DNA of 64,000 bases, taken from contig NZ_JADDXU010000002.1 of assembly GCF_015163075.1 (NCBI RefSeq), positions 248,001 through 312,000 on the forward strand, in the 5' to 3' direction. The DNA is from Streptomyces justiciae (GTDB lineage Bacteria; Actinomycetota; Actinomycetes; Streptomycetales; Streptomycetaceae). The notes beneath the pieces are model-generated. The model saw only the letters and a list, made by a program, of their open reading frames with translations. It made no database searches and was not told the origin of the DNA. A program made the position numbers and the translations under genes. Numbering within the stretch: the first letter of the stretch is position 1; each line of letters opens with the position of its first letter. Below, piece by piece: positions 8,108 through 15,648 of this stretch.

Positions 8108-9547
8108 TCAGTTCGTCGTCTCCGGGCGGCCCGGTGCGGCCCAGTGGGTGTGGAATGTGCCCGGGCGGTCCACGCGCGCGTAGGTGTGGGCGCCGAAGTA
8201 GTCGCGTTGGGCCTGGAGGAGGGCGGCGGGGAGGCGTTCGGCGCGCAGGGTGTCGTAGTGGGCCAGGGCCGCGGAGATGGCCGATACGGGGATGCCTCGG
8301 CGGGCCGCGGAGGCGACCGTCTCCCGCCAGGGGACCTGGGCGTCGGTGATCTCCATGGCGAACTCCATCTCGCCGAGCAGGCTGACCAGGTCCCGGTCGG
8401 CGGCGTAGGCCGCGCGGATGCGGTCCAGGAAGGCGGCCCGGATGATGCAGCCGCCGCGCCAGATGCGGGCGACGGTGCCGAGGTCGATCTTCCAGCCGTA
8501 CTCCGCGGCGGCGTCCTGGATCATCGTCCAGCCCTGGTCGTAGGCGATGACCTTGGAGGCGTACAGGGCGTGTTCCACCTGGGAGGTGAAGCGCTCGGCC
8601 TCGGTGCGGCTCAGCGGCGGGGTGGTGCCGCCCGGCAGACCCCGGTACGCGGCGCGCAGGTCGGCCTGTCCGGAGGCCGCGCGGGCGAAGGTGGCCTGGG
8701 CCACCGCGGTGACCGGGGAGGCGAGGTCGAGGGCCGTCTGGACCGTCCAGCGGCCGGTGCCCTTCTGGCCCGCGGCGTCCGCGACGACGTCGACGAAGGG
8801 CGCGCCGGTGGCCTGGTCGGTGTGGGCGAGGACCTCGGCGGTGATCTCGACCAGGTACGAGCCGAGGCGGCCCGCGTTCCAGCGGCGGAAGACGGCAGCG
8901 ATCTCGGCCGGCGTGTATCCGGCGACCTGGCGCAGCAGGTCGTACGCCTCGGCGATGAGCTGCATGTCGGCGTACTCGATGCCGTTGTGGACCATCTTGA
9001 CGAAGTGCCCGGCGCCGTCGGTGCCGATGTGGGCGGCGCAGGGCTCGCCGTCGACGTGCGCGCTGATGCTCTCGAAGAGGGGGCCGAGTACGGCGTACGA
9101 CTCCGTGGACCCGCCGACCATCACGGACGGACCGTTGAGCGCGCCCTCCTCGCCGCCGGAGATGCCGGTGCCGACGAAGTGCAGGCCGCGCTCCCGCAGC
9201 GCGGCCTCGCGACGGCGGGTGTCGGCGAAGTGGGCGTTGCCGCCGTCGACGACGATGTCGCCGGCGTCGAGGAGCGGGACGAACTCCTCGATGACCGCGT
9301 CGGTGGCGGGACCGGCCTGCACCATGATGATCAGCTTCCGGGGGCGTTCGAGCGCGGCGACGAACTCCTCGGCCGACTCCGCGGCCACGAACGTGCCCTC
9401 GTGCCCGAACTCCTCGACCAGCGCGCGGGTCCGTCCGGCCGAGCGGTTGTGGACGGCGACCGTGGCCCCGTGGCGGGCGAAGTTCCGCGCCAGGTTGCGG
9501 CCCATCACGCCCAGTCCGGTGACGCCGATGGTTGCGCTTGCGTTCAT
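8108..9547 (-). CDS. gnd: 6-phosphogluconate dehydrogenase, decarboxylating
   Basis: A 479-aa enzyme of the oxidative pentose phosphate pathway converting 6-phosphogluconate to ribulose 5-phosphate, CO2 and NADPH in the cytosol. The length matches the classical ~470-480 aa homodimeric form. The N-terminal Rossmann fold starts GVTGLGVMGRNLARN, with an HNRSAGRT segment consistent with NADP. The substrate motif ISGGEEGALNGPSVM follows, and catalytic Lys184 and Glu191 are in HFVKMVHNGIEYADMQL. ATG at 9547 was chosen because it begins the Rossmann strand directly. The GAPDH gene lies divergently across a 203-bp gap, linking two central-carbon functions. Confidence 0.97.
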   Translation of the reverse strand: MNASATIGVTGLGVMGRNLARNFARHGATVAVHNRSAGRTRALVEEFGHEGTFVAAESAEEFVAALERPRKLIIMVQAGPATDAVIEEFVPLLDAGDIVVDGGNAHFADTRRREAALRERGLHFVGTGISGGEEGALNGPSVMVGGSTESYAVLGPLFESISAHVDGEPCAAHIGTDGAGHFVKMVHNGIEYADMQLIAEAYDLLRQVAGYTPAEIAAVFRRWNAGRLGSYLVEITAEVLAHTDQATGAPFVDVVADAAGQKGTGRWTVQTALDLASPVTAVAQATFARAASGQADLRAAYRGLPGGTTPPLSRTEAERFTSQVEHALYASKVIAYDQGWTMIQDAAAEYGWKIDLGTVARIWRGGCIIRAAFLDRIRAAYAADRDLVSLLGEMEFAMEITDAQVPWRETVASAARRGIPVSAISAALAHYDTLRAERLPAALLQAQRDYFGAHTYARVDRPGTFHTHWAAPGRPETTN

Positions 9548-9750
9548 GTGGTCCGTCCCTTGGATCGGTGGCGTGGTCTGGCCGGGCACGCGGCCCTGTG
9601 CCCGCTGGTACGGGCGGCGGGCCGGTTCTTCTCGATGCCCTGCGAGGAAACCGCCGGCCGCTCGCGGGACCTTCGACCCCACCCCGTTCGAGGGGCCAAA
9701 CGAACATGTGGTTAACATATGAGCGCTGCCTAGCTCGAAAGATGGATCTT

Positions 9751-11196
9751 GTGACTGTCAACGAGGACTCGTTCACCAACTGGAAGACCCGCGAGGAGAT
9801 CGCGGAGTCGATGATCCCGATCATCGGGAAGCTGCACCGCGAGCGGGACGTCACCGTCCTGCTGCACAGCCGCTCCCTGGTGAACAAGTCGGTGGTCAGC
9901 ATCCTCAAGACCCACCGCTTCGCCCGCCAGATCGCCGGCGAGGAGCTGTCGGTCACCGAGACGCTGCCCTTCCTCGAGGCGCTCACCACCCTGGACCTCG
10001 GCCCGTCCCAGATCGACATCGGCATGCTCGCCGCGACCTACCGCGCCGACGACCGCGGCCTGACGGTCGAGGCCTTCACCGCCGAGGCCGTCGCCGGTGC
10101 CACCGGCGCTAACAAGATCGAGCGCGGCGAGGGCCGCGACGTCGTCCTGTACGGCTTCGGCCGCATCGGCCGCCTCGTCGCCCGCCTGCTGATCGAGAAG
10201 TCCGGCTCGGGCAACGGTCTGCGGCTGCGCGCCATCGTCGTCCGCGGCGGTGGCGACCAGGACCTCGTCAAGCGCGCCTCGCTGCTGCGCCGCGACTCGA
10301 TCCACGGCCAGTTCCAGGGCACGATCACCGTCGACGAGGCGAACGACACGATCACCGCCAACGGCAACGCGATCAAGGTGATCTACGCCAACGACCCGTC
10401 CGAGGTCGACTACACGGCGTACGGCATCAAGAACGCGATCCTCATCGACAACACCGGCAAGTGGCGCGACCGCGAGGGCCTCTCGCAGCACCTGCGTCCC
10501 GGCATCGACAAGGTCGTGCTCACCGCGCCCGGCAAGGGCGACGTCCCGAACATCGTGCACGGCGTCAACCACGACACCGTCAAGCCGGACGAGCAGATCC
10601 TGTCCTGCGCGTCCTGCACCACCAACGCGATCGTGCCGCCGCTGAAGGCGATGGACGACGAGTACGGCGTGCTGCGCGGCCATGTCGAGACGGTCCACTC
10701 GTTCACCAACGACCAGAACCTGCTGGACAACTACCACAAGGCCGACCGCCGCGGCCGTTCCGCGCCGCTCAACATGGTGATCACCGAGACGGGTGCCGCG
10801 TCGGCCGTCGCCAAGGCGCTGCCCGACCTCAAGGCCCCGATCACCGGCAGCTCCATCCGCGTGCCGGTGCCGGACGTGTCGATCGCCATCCTCAGCCTGC
10901 GCCTGGGCCGCGAGACCACCCGCGAGGAGGTCCTCGGTTACCTGCGCGACGTCTCGCTGAACTCGCCGCTGAAGCGCCAGATCGACTTCACCACCGCCCC
11001 CGACGCCGTCTCCATGGACTTCGTCGGCTCGCGCCACGCGTCGATCGTCGACGCCGGCGCGACGAAGGTCGACGGTGACAACGCGATCCTCTACCTCTGG
11101 TACGACAACGAGTTCGGCTACTCCTGCCAGGTGATCCGGGTCGTCCAGCACGTCTCCGGGGTGGAGTACCCGACGTTCCCGTCGACGGCGGTCTGA
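9751..11196 (+). CDS. gap: Long-form glyceraldehyde-3-phosphate dehydrogenase
   Basis: A 481-aa GAPDH with an N-terminal extension of about 125 residues before the NAD-binding motif VVLYGFGRIGRLVARLL (131-147). The catalytic Cys289 is in SCASCTTNAIVPP, with LWYDNEFGYS near the C-terminus. It oxidises glyceraldehyde 3-phosphate with phosphate and NAD(P). The extended form is the second, non-canonical GAPDH found in many streptomycetes; its role (glycolytic or anabolic) is not decided by sequence. GTG at 9751 gives MTVNEDSFTNWKTREEIAES; an ATG at 9742 in the same frame is the alternative. A strong hairpin terminator follows. Confidence 0.93.
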   Translation: MTVNEDSFTNWKTREEIAESMIPIIGKLHRERDVTVLLHSRSLVNKSVVSILKTHRFARQIAGEELSVTETLPFLEALTTLDLGPSQIDIGMLAATYRADDRGLTVEAFTAEAVAGATGANKIERGEGRDVVLYGFGRIGRLVARLLIEKSGSGNGLRLRAIVVRGGGDQDLVKRASLLRRDSIHGQFQGTITVDEANDTITANGNAIKVIYANDPSEVDYTAYGIKNAILIDNTGKWRDREGLSQHLRPGIDKVVLTAPGKGDVPNIVHGVNHDTVKPDEQILSCASCTTNAIVPPLKAMDDEYGVLRGHVETVHSFTNDQNLLDNYHKADRRGRSAPLNMVITETGAASAVAKALPDLKAPITGSSIRVPVPDVSIAILSLRLGRETTREEVLGYLRDVSLNSPLKRQIDFTTAPDAVSMDFVGSRHASIVDAGATKVDGDNAILYLWYDNEFGYSCQVIRVVQHVSGVEYPTFPSTAV

Positions 11197-11209
11197 TCCA
11201 CGTTCCTCG

Positions 11210-11244
11210 CGAAGCGGCCTCAGGTTTTCCTGGGGCCGCTTTCG
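11210..11244 (+). terminator. Rho-independent-like terminator after GAPDH
   Basis: AGCGGCCTCAGG and CCTGGGGCCGCT form a 12-bp stem (one G-T pair) around a TTTT loop at 11213-11240, extended by flanking bases and followed by TTTCG. It lies 13 bases after the gap stop codon. Confidence 0.8.
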
Positions 11245-11316
11245 TGTGCCTCAACTCGCTGTCAGCGCGCATCCGTTGACCGGGGCGAGAGGTGACAGCA
11301 GAATGAGCGCGCCATC

Positions 11317-11330
11317 TGAGAGCGCTCTCA
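11317..11330 (+). promoter_or_regulatory. Perfect LacI-type operator palindrome
   Basis: TGAGAGCGCTCTCA is a perfect 14-bp palindrome with central CG. It closely resembles the TGGGAGCGCTCCCA operators of streptomycete cellobiose/beta-glucoside repressors (CebR type; from knowledge). It sits 15 bases before the ATG of the secreted protein at 11346, so it would block transcription or early elongation. The regulator gene is not adjacent. Confidence 0.7.
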
Positions 11331-11345
11331 ATCGCGAGGAGACCC

Positions 11346-12716
11346 ATGACCGGCACGCTCAGTCGTCGCGCACTCATCGGGACCGGACTCGGCGCGGGCG
11401 CCGCGGTCCTCACCGCGGCCGGCGGGGGTACGGCGGGAGCGGCGCCGCAGCGCCCGGCCGCCGCCCGGCATCGCGCGCAGGCCTTCCTCGCCGCCGCCAT
11501 GGACGCCTATCCGGAGCACGGCACGATCCGGCTGGCGCAGAGCTACACCGATCAAGCCGGCCTGTTCAGCACGGCGTTCACCTACGACAACGCGCTGACG
11601 ATCCTGGCGCTGCTCGCGAGCCGGTCAGCGGACGGCACGTCCCGGGCCACGGTGCTCGGCGACGCGCTCCTGTACGCGCAGGCCAATGACCCCGACCACG
11701 ACGACGGTCGGCTGCGGCAGGCGTACAACGTGGGCCCGTACACCTTCTACGACGGCTCCCCGCAGCCGGACGGGTTCGTCCGGGCGGACGGCAAGGCCAA
11801 CGTCGGTTGGCAGTTCGGCTTCACGGGTACGGCCGTGGGCGACATGGCCTGGGCCGGGATCGCGCTGGCCGCGCTGGCCCGGTGCACCGGGGAGCGCCGG
11901 TTCCTGGCGGGCGCGGTCCGGATCGGCGAGTGGATCGACCGGGTGGGCCGCACCGACGAGCCGCTCGGCGGCTTCAAGTTCGGCGTCGACGGGGCGAACG
12001 CGAGGCTGCCGTTCACCTCGACCGAGCACAACACCGACCTGGTCGGTCTGTTCGGGCAGCTCGCGCGGCTGACCGGGGACCGGGTGTGGCGGGAACGGCG
12101 GGCGGTGGCGCGGGAGTTCGTGGCGAGGATGTGGGAGCCGGACGGCGGTTTCTTCTACACCGGCACCAACGACGGGGTGACGATCAACAAGTCCCCGATT
12201 CCCGAGGACACCCAGACCTGGACGCACCTGGCCCTCAACACACCGGGGTATTCGGGGTCGTTGGACTGGGCCGCGCGTGAACTCGCCGTCCTGGACTCGG
12301 CCGACCGCCCCAACAGCACGGTGCCCGCGGGTCAGTCGTACGCGGGAGTGACCTTCAGCTCCGCCAGTCTGCTGGCGAACGAGGACGCCCCGATCGCCTC
12401 CGGCCAGCCCAAGCCGGACCGCAACGGCGTGTGGTTCGAGGGGACGGCCCACCTGGCTCTCGCCCTGCGCGACCGCCGCGCCGCCGGGGACGAGAAGCGC
12501 GCCCGGAGTCTGCTCGCCTCCATCGAGCGGGCGCAGGAACTGCTGGGCGGCGGGCAGACGTTGGGCTCACGTCCCGTGGCCGCCGGGTCCGGTGTCGTCT
12601 CGGCGAGCAGCCCGCTCGACACCGGTTTCGGGTTCGGCTACTACCCGTACCGGCACACGGGCGCGACCGCCTGGTACCTGCTGGCGGCGACCGGGACGAA
12701 CCCGCTGCGCGCCTAG
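11346..12716 (+). CDS. Tat-secreted six-hairpin glycosidase-like protein
   Basis: A 456-aa exported protein. The N-terminus has a Tat signal, LSRRALIGTGLGAGAAVL, with cleavage after about TAGAA. The mature part is helical with repeated Trp/Gly motifs (GWQFGFTGTAVGDMAWAGIA; GGFFYTGTNDGVTINKSPIP; GVWFEGTAHLALALRDR; GFGYYPYRHTGATAWYLLA) consistent with an (alpha/alpha)6 toroid of glycoside hydrolases or lyases. I cannot assign a CAZy family. The LacI-type palindrome just upstream indicates sugar control. It ends convergently with the TetR gene: both stop codons are read from the same CTAG (12713-12716). Confidence 0.75.
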   Translation: MTGTLSRRALIGTGLGAGAAVLTAAGGGTAGAAPQRPAAARHRAQAFLAAAMDAYPEHGTIRLAQSYTDQAGLFSTAFTYDNALTILALLASRSADGTSRATVLGDALLYAQANDPDHDDGRLRQAYNVGPYTFYDGSPQPDGFVRADGKANVGWQFGFTGTAVGDMAWAGIALAALARCTGERRFLAGAVRIGEWIDRVGRTDEPLGGFKFGVDGANARLPFTSTEHNTDLVGLFGQLARLTGDRVWRERRAVAREFVARMWEPDGGFFYTGTNDGVTINKSPIPEDTQTWTHLALNTPGYSGSLDWAARELAVLDSADRPNSTVPAGQSYAGVTFSSASLLANEDAPIASGQPKPDRNGVWFEGTAHLALALRDRRAAGDEKRARSLLASIERAQELLGGGQTLGSRPVAAGSGVVSASSPLDTGFGFGYYPYRHTGATAWYLLAATGTNPLRA

Positions 12717-13306
12717 GCGGAGACCAGCCCGGCGATATGAGCGGTGACGGTGTCGAGGATGTCGGTCCAGGCGTCCTCGTCACCGAGGACCAGGTAGTTG
12801 AGGGTCAGGCCGTCGGTCATGGCGGCGAGATAGCGGGCCAACGCCGGGACGGGTATGGCGAGTTGGAAGCCCATGGTCTTGGACAGCTGCTCGATGATGT
12901 CGGTGTAGAGCTCGCCGTAGAGCTCGTACTGACGTCGTGCCAGATGCTCGAACCCCGGTTGCCGCAGGGCGTACTGGGTGAGTTCGTAGGTGAGCATGTG
13001 CTCGTCGGGGTGGGCGCGCACATGGTCCCAGTACGCCTGGAAGCCGGCCCGGACGGTCTCCTCCAGGGAGGCCCTGGGTTTCAGGGCCTCCTTCACTATG
13101 CCGACGTAGTGGTCGGTGATGGTCGTGATGACCGACTCGACCAGCTCCTGCTTGGAGTCGAAGCAGTAGTGGAAGACGCTCAGGGAGACGCCCGCCTCGG
13201 CGGCGATGGACCGGGTCGTGGTCCGGGCCACGCCGTCCCGGGCCATCGCCCTGATCGCCGCCTCGGTGAGCTGCCGACGCCGTTCTGCCGACGGCATGCG
13301 TGCCAT
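12713..13306 (-). CDS. TetR-family transcriptional regulator
   Basis: A 197-aa regulator. The N-terminal helix-turn-helix spans about residues 6-55 (RRRQLTEAAIRAMARDG, then IAAEAGVSLSVFHYCFDSK), the BetI/AcrR pattern; the rest is an all-helical ligand-binding domain. ATG at 13306 was chosen for MARMPSAERRRQL, with AGGGGA seven bases upstream. It lies 29 bp downstream of the secreted amidohydrolase gene on the same strand, so the two may be co-transcribed and it may regulate that gene. No ligand can be inferred. Confidence 0.9.
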   Translation of the reverse strand: MARMPSAERRRQLTEAAIRAMARDGVARTTTRSIAAEAGVSLSVFHYCFDSKQELVESVITTITDHYVGIVKEALKPRASLEETVRAGFQAYWDHVRAHPDEHMLTYELTQYALRQPGFEHLARRQYELYGELYTDIIEQLSKTMGFQLAIPVPALARYLAAMTDGLTLNYLVLGDEDAWTDILDTVTAHIAGLVSA

Positions 13307-13335
13307 GTGCGCGTCCCCTGTCCCCCGTGGTCGTG

Positions 13336-15396
13336 TCAGGCGCTGTGGACGCCGACTTCGTAGAGCGAGTATCCCCAGTCGGTGCCGCGGTCGAGTCCGT
13401 GGACGCGGACGTAACGGGCGGGCGTCCCGGTGAACTTCGCGGTGTCCAGGCCGCCGTCGCCGGAGGTGGTGGACCAGGCGGTCGTCCAGTTCGTGCCGTC
13501 GGTGGACAGTTCGATGCGGTACGACTTGCCGTACGCCCGCTCCCAGTCGAGCGTGACGCGGGAGACCAGGTGGGTGGCGCCCAGGTCCACCTGCCACGAC
13601 TGGTCGTCGCTCCAGTCGCTGGCCCAGCGGGTGTCGTCGTCGCCGTCGACAGCGCGGCCCGGCTGGTAGCTGGTGAACGGGTTGGACTCCGAGGAACTGG
13701 CCGTGGCGGTACGCCCCTTGGCGAGGTTGACGCCGGCCTGATGCTGTTCGGTGGCGCCCCAGGTGTCGAGGTAGGACTCGGCACCGCGGAAGAGGTCGTT
13801 GACGACGTCCTGGCCGCCGACCTGCCGGATGTCCTCGATCCAGTCCGGGATCATGCCGACGTGGGCGCCGCCGTCGGTGTTGTAGTCGAAGGTGCGTTGG
13901 CCGGTGGTCTGTTTGTCGATGACGGAGCCGCCGTCGACGCTCTTGAACGGGTACTTCACGGGGTTGGAGGTGTTCGCGCCGCGCGGCGCGGGGTGGTCTC
14001 CGACGCCGTTGAAGTCGGTGCCGAAGCCGTAGCCGACGCCGTACTTCTCGCGCAGTGCGTCGGTGCGGGCGGCCTCGGCGACGAAGCCCTCGGAGCCGTG
14101 CATGTACTGGGCGACGAACCCGCCGAGGGAGTAGACGCGTTCGGTCCAGTCGATGTCCATCCAGCTGTGCGAGGAGAGCACGCCGGGGTAGTCGGCGGCC
14201 TCGAAGAGGTCGAGGGCCTGGCCGGTGGCCTTGACGCTCATGTGGTCGATCTCGAGCATCATCTTGCGCTGCATCATGCCCTTCACGGCGTACTCACCGA
14301 GGTCGGTGAGGCCGCGGACGTTGCACTGCGCGTCGTCGTCGTACGTCGGCACCTCGGTGCCTGCGGGCAGGTCCGCCTCCGCGGCGGAGGAGGCGGTGCC
14401 GATGGGGTTGTCGTGTTGGGGGCCGGTGCACTTCTCGGTCTTCCAGAAGGTGCCGGTGGAGAGGAACTGCCCGACGTTGATGGCGGTTCCGAGCCCGCCC
14501 TCGTCGAAGCGGACGCCGCACAGCGCGTTGTCGAACTTGTGGCACAGGAACATGCTGCGCACGCCGAGGTCGTAGAGCTCGTCTAGTCCCTTGTCGATGT
14601 CCGCCTTGCTGCACTGCGGGATGTCGAGGATCTGCTTGCAGCCGAAGGGCTCGGAGGTCTCGACGCCGAGGATGACGGCGAGCTTGCCCTCCTTGATCAC
14701 CTGCCGGGCCTGGGCGGTGCCGGTGACGATCCGGAACCAGCCCTTGCCGGTGCCGCCGTACATCGCGTCGATGTAGTCCTGGAGCTGGTACGTCAACTTG
14801 GCCTGGAGCCGGATCGAGGTCATCTCGTCACAACTGCGGTCCTTGAAGGGGTAGACCGAGCAGATCACGCCGTTGGTGACGAGGTCGTTGACGAGCACCC
14901 GCTGCCCGCCGCGCCAGGCGCGCTCGATCCAGGCGTAGTAGTTGGCCTGGTGCGTCATCGAGTCGTACGCCGGCCAGTCCTTGAACGTCGGCCAGCCGAC
15001 CGGGTCGTGCCGGCCGTCCCCGCCGTGGGTGATGTAGTCGAAGATCGCGAGGGTGCCGTCGGGGTAGTGCTCGGGACAGTCCTTGAGCGCGTCGGCGACG
15101 CCCTGTGTGGAGAAGACCTTGCCGCAGATGAGCCGGCCGCCGAAGGCCTCGTTGGAGAAGAGGTGGTTGTGCGCGTCGACGAACCCCCGTACCTCTCCTG
15201 CCGAGTTGGTGCCGGTGAACGGCTCGCCGGTGACGTTGATCTGCGAGTCCGGCGCGGGGCGTGCGGTCGGGTTCCACCAGTCGCTCGCCGCCGCGGAGCT
15301 CGGGGTGGGGCCGAGGATCACGGCGAGTGCGAGGAGGAGGAGCGACACGACGGTGACGTGTTTCCGTCTGCCGTACGGGCGTCGAGGCTTGGTCAT
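13336..15396 (-). CDS. Secreted amidohydrolase/dipeptidase-like protein with C-terminal discoidin domain
   Basis: A 686-aa exported protein. Signal peptide at residues 1-36 (VVSLLLLALAVILGPTPSSA). The catalytic TIM-barrel-like domain begins with a metal-binding HxH (His76, His78 in FVDAHNHLF). It later has EIDHMSVKATGQ and VLSSHSWMD, recalling renal-dipeptidase (M19) metal ligands, and YGFGTDFNGVGDHPAP. Residues about 545-686 form an F5/8 type C (discoidin, CBM32-like) module (TASSSESNP to DWGYSLYEVGVHSA), suggesting attachment to glycan. The substrate is unknown. ATG at 15396 has GAGGGA eight bases upstream. A 23-bp palindrome lies in the divergent gap with the galactanase gene. Confidence 0.82.
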   Translation of the reverse strand: MTKPRRPYGRRKHVTVVSLLLLALAVILGPTPSSAAASDWWNPTARPAPDSQINVTGEPFTGTNSAGEVRGFVDAHNHLFSNEAFGGRLICGKVFSTQGVADALKDCPEHYPDGTLAIFDYITHGGDGRHDPVGWPTFKDWPAYDSMTHQANYYAWIERAWRGGQRVLVNDLVTNGVICSVYPFKDRSCDEMTSIRLQAKLTYQLQDYIDAMYGGTGKGWFRIVTGTAQARQVIKEGKLAVILGVETSEPFGCKQILDIPQCSKADIDKGLDELYDLGVRSMFLCHKFDNALCGVRFDEGGLGTAINVGQFLSTGTFWKTEKCTGPQHDNPIGTASSAAEADLPAGTEVPTYDDDAQCNVRGLTDLGEYAVKGMMQRKMMLEIDHMSVKATGQALDLFEAADYPGVLSSHSWMDIDWTERVYSLGGFVAQYMHGSEGFVAEAARTDALREKYGVGYGFGTDFNGVGDHPAPRGANTSNPVKYPFKSVDGGSVIDKQTTGQRTFDYNTDGGAHVGMIPDWIEDIRQVGGQDVVNDLFRGAESYLDTWGATEQHQAGVNLAKGRTATASSSESNPFTSYQPGRAVDGDDDTRWASDWSDDQSWQVDLGATHLVSRVTLDWERAYGKSYRIELSTDGTNWTTAWSTTSGDGGLDTAKFTGTPARYVRVHGLDRGTDWGYSLYEVGVHSA

Positions 15397-15483
15397 GACC
15401 CACGTCCCTCGGTCGGCGGCCATGCATCTTTGTCATGACCGGCGCAAATCGGTGGGACGAGGATGGCTACTGGCGAGTTATGA

Positions 15484-15506
15484 GTCAAGGGTCCGGGACA
15501 GTTGAC
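15484..15506. promoter_or_regulatory. 23-bp imperfect palindrome in divergent promoter region
   Basis: GTCAA-n2-GTCC-n-GGAC-n2-TTGAC, with all four arm segments perfectly complementary (18 of 23 positions). It is centred at 15495 in the gap between the secreted amidohydrolase (start 15396) and the galactanase (start 15649). It is a good candidate for a dimeric regulator site controlling one or both genes; the neighbouring TetR is one candidate ligand-responsive regulator. Confidence 0.5.
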
Positions 15507-15544
15507 CTGATGAGCGGGCAGGAGCATCGACTGTTCACGCTGTC

Positions 15545-15573
15545 TTGACGTGTTCACTTCCGTCGCTAAGCAT
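15545..15573 (+). promoter_or_regulatory. Possible promoter of the galactanase gene
   Basis: TTGACG at 15545-15550 matches a -35 box. 16-17 bases downstream lies TAAGCAT (15567-15573), a weak -10. The ATG is 75 bases further on. Only the -35 is convincing. Confidence 0.3.
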
Positions 15574-15648
15574 GCTGGAGAACTGATCGCTTCTGGTCGA
15601 TTCTGTGTCTCCCCGTGCCTCGTGTCCCTTGCCCCGGAAGGGAGTTCC

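Noticed and set aside
7614-10025. 803-codon minus-strand frame through the repeat array and gnd
   Set aside because: Arg/Pro/His-rich read-through of gnd in the wrong frame, joined to repeat sequence; no protein features.
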